8,733 bases of DNA from assembly GCA_002926195.1 (NCBI GenBank), contig MZXQ01000032.1:1-8733 (forward strand), read 5' to 3'. The stretch's first letter is position 1. Every line of letters starts with the position of its first letter. The notes below the pieces were generated by a model. That model made no database searches. It was not told the DNA's origin and was given only the letters and a program-made list of their open reading frames with translations. The position numbers and the translations under genes are program-made. Of this stretch, positions 1-5,696 are shown in pieces. This stretch comes from Candidatus Methanomarinus sp. HR1. Lineage in GTDB: Archaea; Halobacteriota; Methanosarcinia; Methanosarcinales; Methanocomedenaceae.

Positions 1-494
1 ATTTTAGCTGAAGTGAAGACAGACGTGAACCTGACCCGGGGTCCGTATTCTTTTGTAAGTAATGTGTTATTTACTCCAAAACTTCCAAGGCCGGCAAGGT
101 AAGCTGCATGCTTGTGGGAGAAAAAGGCTGTTGGTCTTTCGATCAGTACATTAATATCCCCGTAACCATCCCTGGGAACAAAAATTGAAGGGTATCCCTT
201 CGTGTTTAAAAAGCCGGATAGCAAGTACCCGTACTGATCAAGCATGATATTAATAGTGCGGTAAAGTTCATGGTAATAGATAGATGGAGTGGTTTCAATA
301 ATGGGGAGGCTGACAGGCAGGCCAATGACGATAACAGAAGCTGCATTTGGAAAAATATGCTGGGGATAAAATGGTTCAGGTATCCACGGCTCAAATAAGG
401 GTAGAGTCCAACGCTCAACAGATGCTATTCCTACCATAGGGATATCCAGTTGAGCACATTTATTCAGGATTTCATCTTTAAGGAAATCATTCAT
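1..494 (-). CDS. QueG-like [4Fe-4S] protein (epoxyqueuosine reductase-related), 3' end cut by window
   Basis: The minus strand is open from an ATG at 494-492 to the window edge, giving 164 codons with no stop. An in-frame TAG lies directly before this ATG, so the start cannot be further upstream; no clear Shine-Dalgarno is seen. The N-terminus has the 'P-M-V-G-I-A' strand (residues 19-24), then 'IFPNAASVIVIGLPV' (about 47-61), and late in the visible part 'AGLGSFGVNNTLLT' followed by 'YGPRVRFTSVFT'. This order matches the N-terminal half of the epoxyqueuosine reductase/DUF1730-like family, whose members carry two C-terminal [4Fe-4S] clusters; that part lies outside the window. Archaeal members are often stand-alone Fe-S proteins whose substrate is not queuosine, so I do not assign queG. 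The family call is fairly safe; the reaction is unknown. It is divergent from the ATPase at 677. Confidence 0.72.
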   Translation of the reverse strand, partial: MNDFLKDEILNKCAQLDIPMVGIASVERWTLPLFEPWIPEPFYPQHIFPNAASVIVIGLPVSLPIIETTPSIYYHELYRTINIMLDQYGYLLSGFLNTKGYPSIFVPRDGYGDINVLIERPTAFFSHKHAAYLAGLGSFGVNNTLLTKEYGPRVRFTSVFTSAK

Positions 495-538
495 CTAATT
501 AGATCAATGGTAATCTAAGTTTAAGGGTTTTACTGAAA

Positions 539-560
539 GGGACATATCCGGTCGTGTCCC
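539..560. promoter_or_regulatory. Inverted repeat in divergent intergenic region
   Basis: GGGACA (539-544) and TGTCCC (555-560) form a perfect 6-bp inverted repeat with a 10-nt spacer. It lies between the divergent QueG-like gene and the ATPase, about 45 bp upstream of the QueG-like start. That position suits an operator for the leftward gene. A role as a weak hairpin or chance is also possible, as arms this short are not rare. The rest of the 495-676 gap is AT-rich and shows no gene. Confidence 0.3.
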
Positions 561-632
561 CGAGTTATTGAACAAAAGCTCTGAACGTTAATAATTTTTT
601 ACTTTTTTATGAACACTGGAAAAACAGATAGA

Positions 633-670
633 TATAAATATATTCAACTACTGAATTATTCAATAGGTGA
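633..670 (+). promoter_or_regulatory. TATA-like box and Shine-Dalgarno of the ATPase gene
   Basis: TATAAATAT at 633-641 resembles an archaeal TATA box. About 25 bp downstream would place transcription start near 660. AGGTGA at 665-670 is a ribosome-binding site 6 nt before the ATG at 677, which supports that start. The resulting leader would be short (about 15-17 nt). The start site is inferred from spacing only. Confidence 0.45.
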
Positions 671-676
671 ATAAGA

Positions 677-2140
677 ATGGAATTCATTAACAGACATAAC
701 GAACTGGAATTCCTTCAAGAGACTAAAGAACTTTCTTGCAGGAAATTATTTACCATATCCATCTACGGCTTAAGACGTATAGGAAAAACCCGCCTGATTC
801 TCCATTTTCTGCAAAAAAATGATCTCTACTTTTTTGTCAATAAAGACAAGACCAGTGATAGTCTGCTAATTGAGTATCAGGATATAATAAGAAGTAAGAA
901 CATCTTAGGTGAATTCGAATCATTAAAAACATGGGATGAGTATTTTAGAGTTCTGTTTGAGCGGTTTGAAGGAGTAATTGCCTTTGATGAATTCCAGAAT
1001 TTTATAAAGGTAGATAGATCCGTATTTGGAATATTACAAAAAAATATTGATATTTATGAAAACAGGAAGAATATCTTATTTATTTTTTCAGGATCTACAA
1101 CAGGACTTATTAAGAAGATATTTTCAGATTTAAAACAACCTCTATATGGAAGGTTAAAGCGGTCGATACAACTTGAACAATTCAATTTTTCAATTGTTTT
1201 AAAAATGTGTGAACAGTTGGATATAAATAATATGTCCGAAGTTATAACACTTTATTCGATATTCGGGGGATTTCCAAGATATTATGTGGCAATTGATGAT
1301 GAAAACCTGAATGGAAAAAATGTTGATGAGATCCTGGAAAAATTCTTTTTTATGAAGAACAGTATTTTTGAAGATGAAGTAAATACTATACTTTCCCTTG
1401 AATTCGGAAGGAGAAGTGGAACATATTATGATATATTAACTGCAATAGCAAACGGATCTACAAGAATAAGTGAGATATCGTCTTTTTTAAGAAAGAAAGA
1501 AACATCATTAACAAGACAGATAAATGAACTGGTTAATTATTTCAACCTGATAGGTATTGAAAAATCGATCATAGGTAATAAAAGTACGATTTATATCCAG
1601 CATCCATTAATGAATTTTTGGTTTAAGTTTATTTATAAGAATTTTTCCGATTATGAGAAGAGATCGCCTTTATTGATTGATAAAATAAAAAAAGAATATA
1701 AGAATATTGGAAGGGGATTTGAGTTGTTATGCAAAGAATTTTTACTTGAGAAAAACAGACTGGAAGAACTTCCATTCAAATTTAACGATTTAGGCCGCCA
1801 GTGGGGGAAATTCAAAGGCGAGAAGGGAAGAAACGTATATGAGATTGATCTGGTAGGCTTAAATGAAAGTACAAAAGAGATACTGTTCTGTGAATGTAAG
1901 TGGAAAGAAAAAGTCAATGCTATGTCGATTTTACAGGAATTGAAGAAAAAAGCAGAATATGTACAGTGGAACAATGAAACAAGAAAGCACTATTATGCAG
2001 TATTTGCAAGATCTTTTTCAAGACGCTCCAAAGAAGCATTATGTTATGATCTCAAGGACTTTGAAACACATTTTAAAATTTCACAAAGAAATTTAACTTT
2101 ATCCCAGGAAGTCCCCCTTCGTGAGGAAGGGGATGAATGA
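677..2140 (+). CDS. Archaeal AAA/STAND-like ATPase with C-terminal PD-(D/E)XK nuclease-like (DUF234-type) domain
   Basis: A 487-residue P-loop ATPase. It opens with the family's typical 'FINRHNELEFL' (residues 3-13). Walker A is GLRRIGKT (31-38), Walker B is VIAFDE (100-105) and a sensor-like FIFSGST lies at 135-141. A winged-helix-like stretch follows (about 240-310, with 'TRISEISSFLRKKETSLTRQINEL'-type helices). The C-terminal part has E-I-D391 and E406-C-K408, the D...ExK pattern of PD-(D/E)XK nucleases seen in DUF234 proteins. The family is common in archaea and its job is not settled; a nucleic-acid role or mobile/defence link is inference. The gene is clearly more AT-rich than its neighbours, stands alone and is lineage-specific in style, which suggests transfer. 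Family proteins usually end near a 'LKDFE'-like strand (here 459-463); the last 20 or so residues are an extension encoded by a hairpin (see 2101-2148). Confidence 0.85.
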   Translation: MEFINRHNELEFLQETKELSCRKLFTISIYGLRRIGKTRLILHFLQKNDLYFFVNKDKTSDSLLIEYQDIIRSKNILGEFESLKTWDEYFRVLFERFEGVIAFDEFQNFIKVDRSVFGILQKNIDIYENRKNILFIFSGSTTGLIKKIFSDLKQPLYGRLKRSIQLEQFNFSIVLKMCEQLDINNMSEVITLYSIFGGFPRYYVAIDDENLNGKNVDEILEKFFFMKNSIFEDEVNTILSLEFGRRSGTYYDILTAIANGSTRISEISSFLRKKETSLTRQINELVNYFNLIGIEKSIIGNKSTIYIQHPLMNFWFKFIYKNFSDYEKRSPLLIDKIKKEYKNIGRGFELLCKEFLLEKNRLEELPFKFNDLGRQWGKFKGEKGRNVYEIDLVGLNESTKEILFCECKWKEKVNAMSILQELKKKAEYVQWNNETRKHYYAVFARSFSRRSKEALCYDLKDFETHFKISQRNLTLSQEVPLREEGDE

Positions 2141-2148
2141 CCTGGGAT
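2101..2148. repeat. Nested perfect inverted repeat overlapping the ATPase stop codon
   Basis: Outer arms ATCCCAGG (2101-2108) and CCTGGGAT (2141-2148) pair perfectly over 8 bp. Nested inside, CCCCTTC (2114-2120) and GAAGGGG (2126-2132) pair perfectly over 7 bp around a GTGAG loop. The ATPase stop codon (2138-2140) sits between the two stems. As RNA this would be a strong hairpin at the 3' end of the mRNA, so it may act as a terminator or stabiliser, though it has no T-run directly after it. Its layout (C-rich arm, short loop, G-rich arm, then GATGAATGA) also resembles the right-end hairpins of IS200/IS605-type elements; this is a resemblance from memory, not a match. Confidence 0.65.
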
Positions 2149-2174
2149 CGTACTATATCTTTTGTGCTATGTCG

Positions 2175-2188
2175 TAGGACTAATCCTA
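2175..2188. terminator. Small hairpin between convergent ATPase and ferritin genes
   Basis: TAGGA (2175-2179) and TCCTA (2184-2188) flank a CTAA loop in the 75-nt gap between two convergent genes. It is a candidate bidirectional termination signal, but the stem is only 5 bp and no clean T-run follows. TAATCCT is also repeated just downstream. Confidence 0.25.
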
Positions 2189-2215
2189 TAGTAATGATAA
2201 TCCTTGATAATCACT

Positions 2216-2728
2216 CTATTGAGACAATACAGGAGGTGTAAAAACTCTTGCTGAGAGTTCTTTATCTACCATGAGCAATCCACTGCCGTCTTCCCCGACA
2301 AGTCTCAACCTGGATAGAATCTCATTATCATTACCTTCCTCTTCTATCTGTTCGGTAACAAACCACTGGAGAAAGATGTTCGTAGCATGATCTTTCTCTA
2401 AAATCGCAAGATCAACAAGATCATTGATGGATTTAGTGACAAACTGCTCATGTTTCAATGTCTTCTCAAACATATCCAGAGTCGATTCGAATTCAGTAGC
2501 AGGTTTGTCAATCGCTTCGAGTTTTACCTGTCCACCTTGATCGTTGATGTAGTCATATATCTTCATTGCATGGGCCATCTCCTCCTGATACTGAACCATG
2601 AACCAGTTGGCAAAACCCTTAAGCCCGCTATATGAACTATAAGCAGACATGGACATGTATAGGTATGCTGAATAGATCTCTTTGTTCAACTGATTATTCA
2701 GCGTATCCGTCATCTTCTCACTTAACAT
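2216..2728 (-). CDS. ftnA: Non-haem ferritin (FtnA type)
   Basis: A 170-residue ferritin, the usual length of bacterial-type non-haem FtnA. It oxidises Fe(II) and stores it as mineral in a 24-subunit cytoplasmic cage. The ferroxidase residues are all visible at their standard numbers: E17, Y24, E50 and H53 (in 'EEMAHAMK'), E94, Q127 and E130. No haem-binding methionine pattern of bacterioferritin is evident. The ATG at 2728 has a good ribosome site, AGAGGT at 2740-2735, 6 nt upstream. The gene is divergent from the rubredoxin-peroxiredoxin-suf operon and shares its upstream region, which suggests joint control by iron or oxidant. Pairing iron storage with peroxide removal limits Fenton chemistry. 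Function is well supported; regulation is inferred. Confidence 0.95.
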   Translation of the reverse strand: MLSEKMTDTLNNQLNKEIYSAYLYMSMSAYSSYSGLKGFANWFMVQYQEEMAHAMKIYDYINDQGGQVKLEAIDKPATEFESTLDMFEKTLKHEQFVTKSINDLVDLAILEKDHATNIFLQWFVTEQIEEEGNDNEILSRLRLVGEDGSGLLMVDKELSARVFTPPVLSQ

Positions 2729-2930
2729 AGTATTACCTCTTTTGCATTTGTATTTATAGAGATTATCTTATAGACTATATATCTTGTGGTGAAATAAAAG
2801 CAGTATCAATAGACGATATATCACGAATATATAATATAAACCTATATATCAGAACGAATACCGCACCAAAACATTTTAATATCGTGTATCATATGATTCA
2901 TAATCCAATGGAAATATAGGAGGATATATT
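2729..2930. promoter_or_regulatory. Shared divergent promoter region, ferritin / rubredoxin operon
   Basis: This 202-nt AT-rich gap holds both promoters. For ferritin, CTATATATCT (2775-2784) is a candidate TATA box giving a leader of about 24 nt; TATTTATA (2751-2758) is an alternative but would leave almost no leader. For the rubredoxin operon, TTTTAATAT (2874-2882) is the best TATA candidate. Two imperfect direct repeats, ATATATCA-CGAATA (2816-2829) and ATATATCA-gaa-CGAATA (2844-2860), and a perfect 10-bp palindrome ATCATATGAT (2888-2897) near the expected start of the rubredoxin mRNA are candidate regulator sites. The regulator is unknown. Confidence 0.5.
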
Positions 2931-3092
2931 ATGAAGTCTTATGAATGTACAGCATGTGAGTATATATACAATCCGGAAGAAGGAGATCCGGACAATGGGA
3001 TTGCTCCTGGAACCGCATTTGAGGATCTTCCGGATGATTGGGTCTGTCCGTCATGCGGCGTGGACAAGGAGTTCTTCGAACCAATAGATTAA
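2931..3092 (+). CDS. rub: Rubredoxin
   Basis: A 53-residue rubredoxin, full family length. It binds one iron by four cysteines, here C6-x2-C9 and C39-x2-C42 (in 'WVCPSCG'), and carries single electrons in the cytoplasm. Other family marks are Y-x-Y after the first pair ('YIYNPEEGDP', 11-20), 'GIAPGTAFEDLPDDWVCP' (23-40) and the aromatic W37 and F30. The ATG at 2931 has a strong AGGAGG (2918-2923) 7 nt upstream. It is the first gene of the operon, 15 nt before the peroxiredoxin. In anaerobes rubredoxins feed electrons to peroxide- and oxygen-reducing enzymes, so delivery to the neighbouring peroxiredoxin, or to an oxidase or rubrerythrin elsewhere, is a reasonable inference that the sequence cannot settle. 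Confidence 0.96.
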   Translation: MKSYECTACEYIYNPEEGDPDNGIAPGTAFEDLPDDWVCPSCGVDKEFFEPID

Positions 3093-3107
3093 AAGAGGTA
3101 TATAACA

Positions 3108-3764
3108 ATGGATGAAGAAATCACTATAGAACAGGCACGACCAATGCTCCAATTAGGTGATAAAGCACCGGATTTCAAAGCAGTGACAACACATGGTCCC
3201 ATTAGTTTATCTGATTATAATGGACAGTGGGTTATACTTTTTTCACATCCCGCAGACTTCACACCTGTTTGTACCACTGAGTTCATGGGTTTTGCGAAGT
3301 TATACCCTGAACTAGAAAAGCGTAATGTCAAACTGGTAGGCTTAAGCGTTGATAGCGTCCATTCACATATCGCATGGGTGCGCAACATTAAGGAGAAGAT
3401 GGATGTAGATATTCCATTTCCTGTAATAGCAGACATCGGTATGAATGTTGGGAAACTATACGGCATGATCCATCCCGGACAGAGCGCTACTGCTGCGGTG
3501 CGGTGTGTTTTTGTGATAGATCCGGATCAGATCCTGAGGGCTATGATCTATTATCCGCTTTCAACCGGACGGAATATGGATGAGATCCTAAGACTTATTG
3601 ATGCCTTACAGGCAGCAGATACGCATGGAATAGCAACGCCAGCAGACTGGAGGCCAGGGGATGCGGCCATTGTACCGCCACCGGCAACACAGCAAGAAGC
3701 CCAGAAACGATTAAGCGAGGGTTATGACTGTAAGGACTGGTATTTCTGTAAAAAGAACATATAG
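3108..3764 (+). CDS. Archaeal Prx6-type peroxiredoxin (thioredoxin peroxidase-like)
   Basis: A 218-residue peroxiredoxin that reduces H2O2 and organic peroxides. The peroxidatic cysteine is C55 in 'HPADFTPVCTTEF', with the helper residues P48 and T52 and the conserved R132 ('AAVRCVFVIDP'). The long C-terminal dimerisation arm (about 150-218, with 'GIATPADWRPGD') places it in the Prx6/AhpC-TSA 1-Cys-like subgroup. Near its end C208 and C214 form a CX5C pair, placed as in the Aeropyrum pernix thioredoxin peroxidase (C50, C207, C213), so a two-cysteine cycle is likely. AGAGGT (3094-3099) lies 8 nt before the ATG. It sits between rubredoxin and sufC with short gaps (15 and 7 nt), so the four genes are probably one transcript for oxidant defence and Fe-S repair. 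Confidence 0.95.
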   Translation: MDEEITIEQARPMLQLGDKAPDFKAVTTHGPISLSDYNGQWVILFSHPADFTPVCTTEFMGFAKLYPELEKRNVKLVGLSVDSVHSHIAWVRNIKEKMDVDIPFPVIADIGMNVGKLYGMIHPGQSATAAVRCVFVIDPDQILRAMIYYPLSTGRNMDEILRLIDALQAADTHGIATPADWRPGDAAIVPPPATQQEAQKRLSEGYDCKDWYFCKKNI

Positions 3765-3771
3765 GTAAGAC

Positions 3772-4533
3772 ATGCTCGAAATAAGAGAATTGAATCTTGA
3801 GGTTGATGGGAGACCCGTACTAAAAAACTTAAACCTCACGATCGAAGAAGGCGAATCCCACGTACTTCTTGGTCCGAATGGATCTGGAAAAACATCCCTC
3901 TTACTTGGAATACTTGGATTTCCAAAATACCAGGTTACAGGCGGCAGCATAATATTTAAAGGAAAGGACATCATCGGTCTATCAACTGCTGATCGAGTAA
4001 AACTTGGAATGGGTATTGCATTCCAGCACCCACCTGTAATACGCGGGATAAGACTTGGCGAAATGGTGAATCTCTGTAGAGGCGATAAATCACAGCAGAT
4101 AAGCAAACAAACACGCATTCTTGCAAAAAAGCTTCATTTTTCAGATGAATTCCTGGAAAGAGATGTGAATGCTGGTTTTTCAGGAGGCGAGATCAAACGG
4201 TCTGAAATAATGCAGTTAATGGCACAAAACCCTGATTTTGTCATGCTTGATGAACCTGATTCCGGAGTTGACATTGAGAACATGGAACTGATTGGAAATA
4301 TGATCGGTGAACTGCTGCATAGAAAGATACAACCAAGCAAACGAACCGCATCCGGGCTGATCATCACGCATCTTGCAACCATTACTGACTACATAGAAGT
4401 TGACTGGGCGCATGTTATGCTCGATGGTGTGATCGCATGTTCAGGAAGCCCTGATAGGATCATTAGCGAAGTTATGAAAGGAGGCTACGAGAAATGCGTA
4501 AGGGAATGCCAGATGACAATGGACCGGAAATAG
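3772..4533 (+). CDS. sufC: SufC-type ABC ATPase, Fe-S cluster assembly
   Basis: A 253-residue soluble ABC ATPase without membrane segments, the usual SufC size. It powers the SufB/SufD scaffold during Fe-S cluster assembly. Walker A is GPNGSGKT (34-41), the Q-loop is in 'IAFQHPP', the signature is 'FSGGEIKRSEI', Walker B is 'FVMLDEPDSGVD' (with the SufC-typical D-S-G-V-D), and the switch histidine is in 'LIITHLATI'. The signature 'SGGEIKR' is the SufC form, not a transporter form. The start overlaps a weak AGGT that shares the peroxiredoxin stop codon (3763-3766). Its 3' end overlaps the next gene by 40 nt, so the two are translationally coupled. With a single SufB/D partner and no desulfurase here, it fits the minimal SufBC (SMS) type of archaea. 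Confidence 0.95.
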   Translation: MLEIRELNLEVDGRPVLKNLNLTIEEGESHVLLGPNGSGKTSLLLGILGFPKYQVTGGSIIFKGKDIIGLSTADRVKLGMGIAFQHPPVIRGIRLGEMVNLCRGDKSQQISKQTRILAKKLHFSDEFLERDVNAGFSGGEIKRSEIMQLMAQNPDFVMLDEPDSGVDIENMELIGNMIGELLHRKIQPSKRTASGLIITHLATITDYIEVDWAHVMLDGVIACSGSPDRIISEVMKGGYEKCVRECQMTMDRK

Positions 4534-5672
4534 AGAAATACACCTTAAAGGCAGAAAAACATGACACAAAAGACCTGCCTGAGATAGAAGATAAATATAA
4601 TCAGGCCTTCTTAAACGTCGGGTATGATCCGAAAGGGGCAGAACGCTCAGGATCATTTTTGCAAGTTGATCATTCTGTTCTATGCTCGAAGGTAGTGCAG
4701 GAAGGTGTCGAGATCATGAGCACTACTGATGCCATTGAGAAATATTCGTGGCTCTCTGACTACTGGTGGCATGCAGTTGCTCCCGAGAAGGATGTATATA
4801 CACAGCAGGTTGATCGCAAACAGACACACGGATATTTTTTACGAACACTTCCCGGAGTCAAGACCACTTATCCACTGCAGTCGTGTCTGTTTACCGAACA
4901 GGAAGGATTGTCACAGAATGTGCACAACATCGTCATTGCTGAGGAGGGGTCTGAGTTGCATATCATCACAGGCTGCTCGGTTGCTGAAAAGGTCAAATCT
5001 GCACTGCATCTTGGTGTCTCGGAATTCTATGTCAAGAAGAATGCAAAGATCACATTTACCATGATACATAACTGGGCGCCTGAGGTAGAGGTACGTCCGA
5101 GAAGTGGCACAATTATCGAAGAGAACGGTGTGTTTATCAGCAATTATGTTTGTCTGGATCAGGTTAAGGATTTGCAGATGTATCCGGTCACATATTGTGG
5201 AAAAAATGCAAGAGCAACTTCACAGAGTATTATCTATGCATCAAAAGATTCAAAGATCGACATTGGCTCAAAAATGGTGCTACAAGGTGAGAACAGCAGG
5301 GCACAAATTATTTCACGTACGGTTGCACAAGATTCTGCAGATGTCACAGCTCGCGGTATTCTTACCGGGTCAGCTGCGAATGTGAAGGGACATCTTGAAT
5401 GTATAGGATTAATGCTCTCTGATACGGCACGGATTTATTCCGTACCTGAACTTGAAGCGACTGTTAAAGATGCTGAACTCTCGCACGAAGCAGCAGTCGG
5501 ACGCATATCAGAGGAAGAGATTGCATACCTTACAGCACGGGGTCTGTCAGAAGAGGAAGCTGCGGGTGCGATTGTACGCGGATTTTTGAATGTTGATATT
5601 AAAGGATTACCGGCATCTCTTGGTGAACAGGTCCGTCAGATGATCAGAATGAGTGCTGAAGCGCTTGAATGA
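4494..5672 (+). CDS. sufB: SufB/SufD-family Fe-S scaffold protein (minimal archaeal SUF)
   Basis: A 392-residue SufB/SufD protein, the scaffold on which Fe-S clusters are built with SufC. The core is a right-handed beta-helix (about 130-310). The C-terminal part has 'GHLECIGLMLSD' with C303, near where SufB places its key cysteine, then 'LSHEAAVGRISEEEIAYLTARGLSEEEA' (positions 329-356), the family's SufC-binding helix region, with H331 and E332. Other cysteines are C131, C161, C220 and C235. The sequence is shorter than bacterial SufB (near 490 aa) and fits the short archaeal proteins that act with SufC alone. The ATG at 4494 has AAAGGAGG (4477-4484) 9 nt upstream, inside sufC, and overlaps sufC by 40 nt. 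Which cysteines bind the cluster is inferred. SufB versus SufD cannot be separated in such two-gene systems. Confidence 0.9.
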   Translation: MRKGMPDDNGPEIEKYTLKAEKHDTKDLPEIEDKYNQAFLNVGYDPKGAERSGSFLQVDHSVLCSKVVQEGVEIMSTTDAIEKYSWLSDYWWHAVAPEKDVYTQQVDRKQTHGYFLRTLPGVKTTYPLQSCLFTEQEGLSQNVHNIVIAEEGSELHIITGCSVAEKVKSALHLGVSEFYVKKNAKITFTMIHNWAPEVEVRPRSGTIIEENGVFISNYVCLDQVKDLQMYPVTYCGKNARATSQSIIYASKDSKIDIGSKMVLQGENSRAQIISRTVAQDSADVTARGILTGSAANVKGHLECIGLMLSDTARIYSVPELEATVKDAELSHEAAVGRISEEEIAYLTARGLSEEEAAGAIVRGFLNVDIKGLPASLGEQVRQMIRMSAEALE

Positions 5673-5696
5673 AGATTTATTCAATTTATTTAACTA
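5673..5696. terminator. T-rich gap between convergent suf and GT4 operons
   Basis: Only 24 nt separate the two convergent stop codons. The plus strand carries a T-rich run (TTTATTCAATTTATTT, about 5676-5691), a plausible archaeal termination signal for the suf operon. No hairpin is evident. Transcripts of the two operons may overlap at their 3' ends. Confidence 0.35.

Noticed and set aside
206..418. 70-residue minus-strand reading frame
   Set aside because: It lies in another frame within the QueG-like gene (1-494), whose frame matches a known family.
1651..1974. 107-residue antisense frame in the ATPase gene
   Set aside because: Phe/Ser-rich sequence typical of antisense to a Lys/Glu-rich AT-rich gene.
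2450..2635. 61-residue plus-strand frame inside ferritin
   Set aside because: Antisense to a ferritin with a complete ferroxidase site; no ribosome site or recognisable domain.
4729..5385. Two plus-strand frames inside the SufB/D gene (4729-5064 and 5104-5385)
   Set aside because: Same-strand out-of-frame shadows rich in Arg, Cys and Ser with no ribosome sites.
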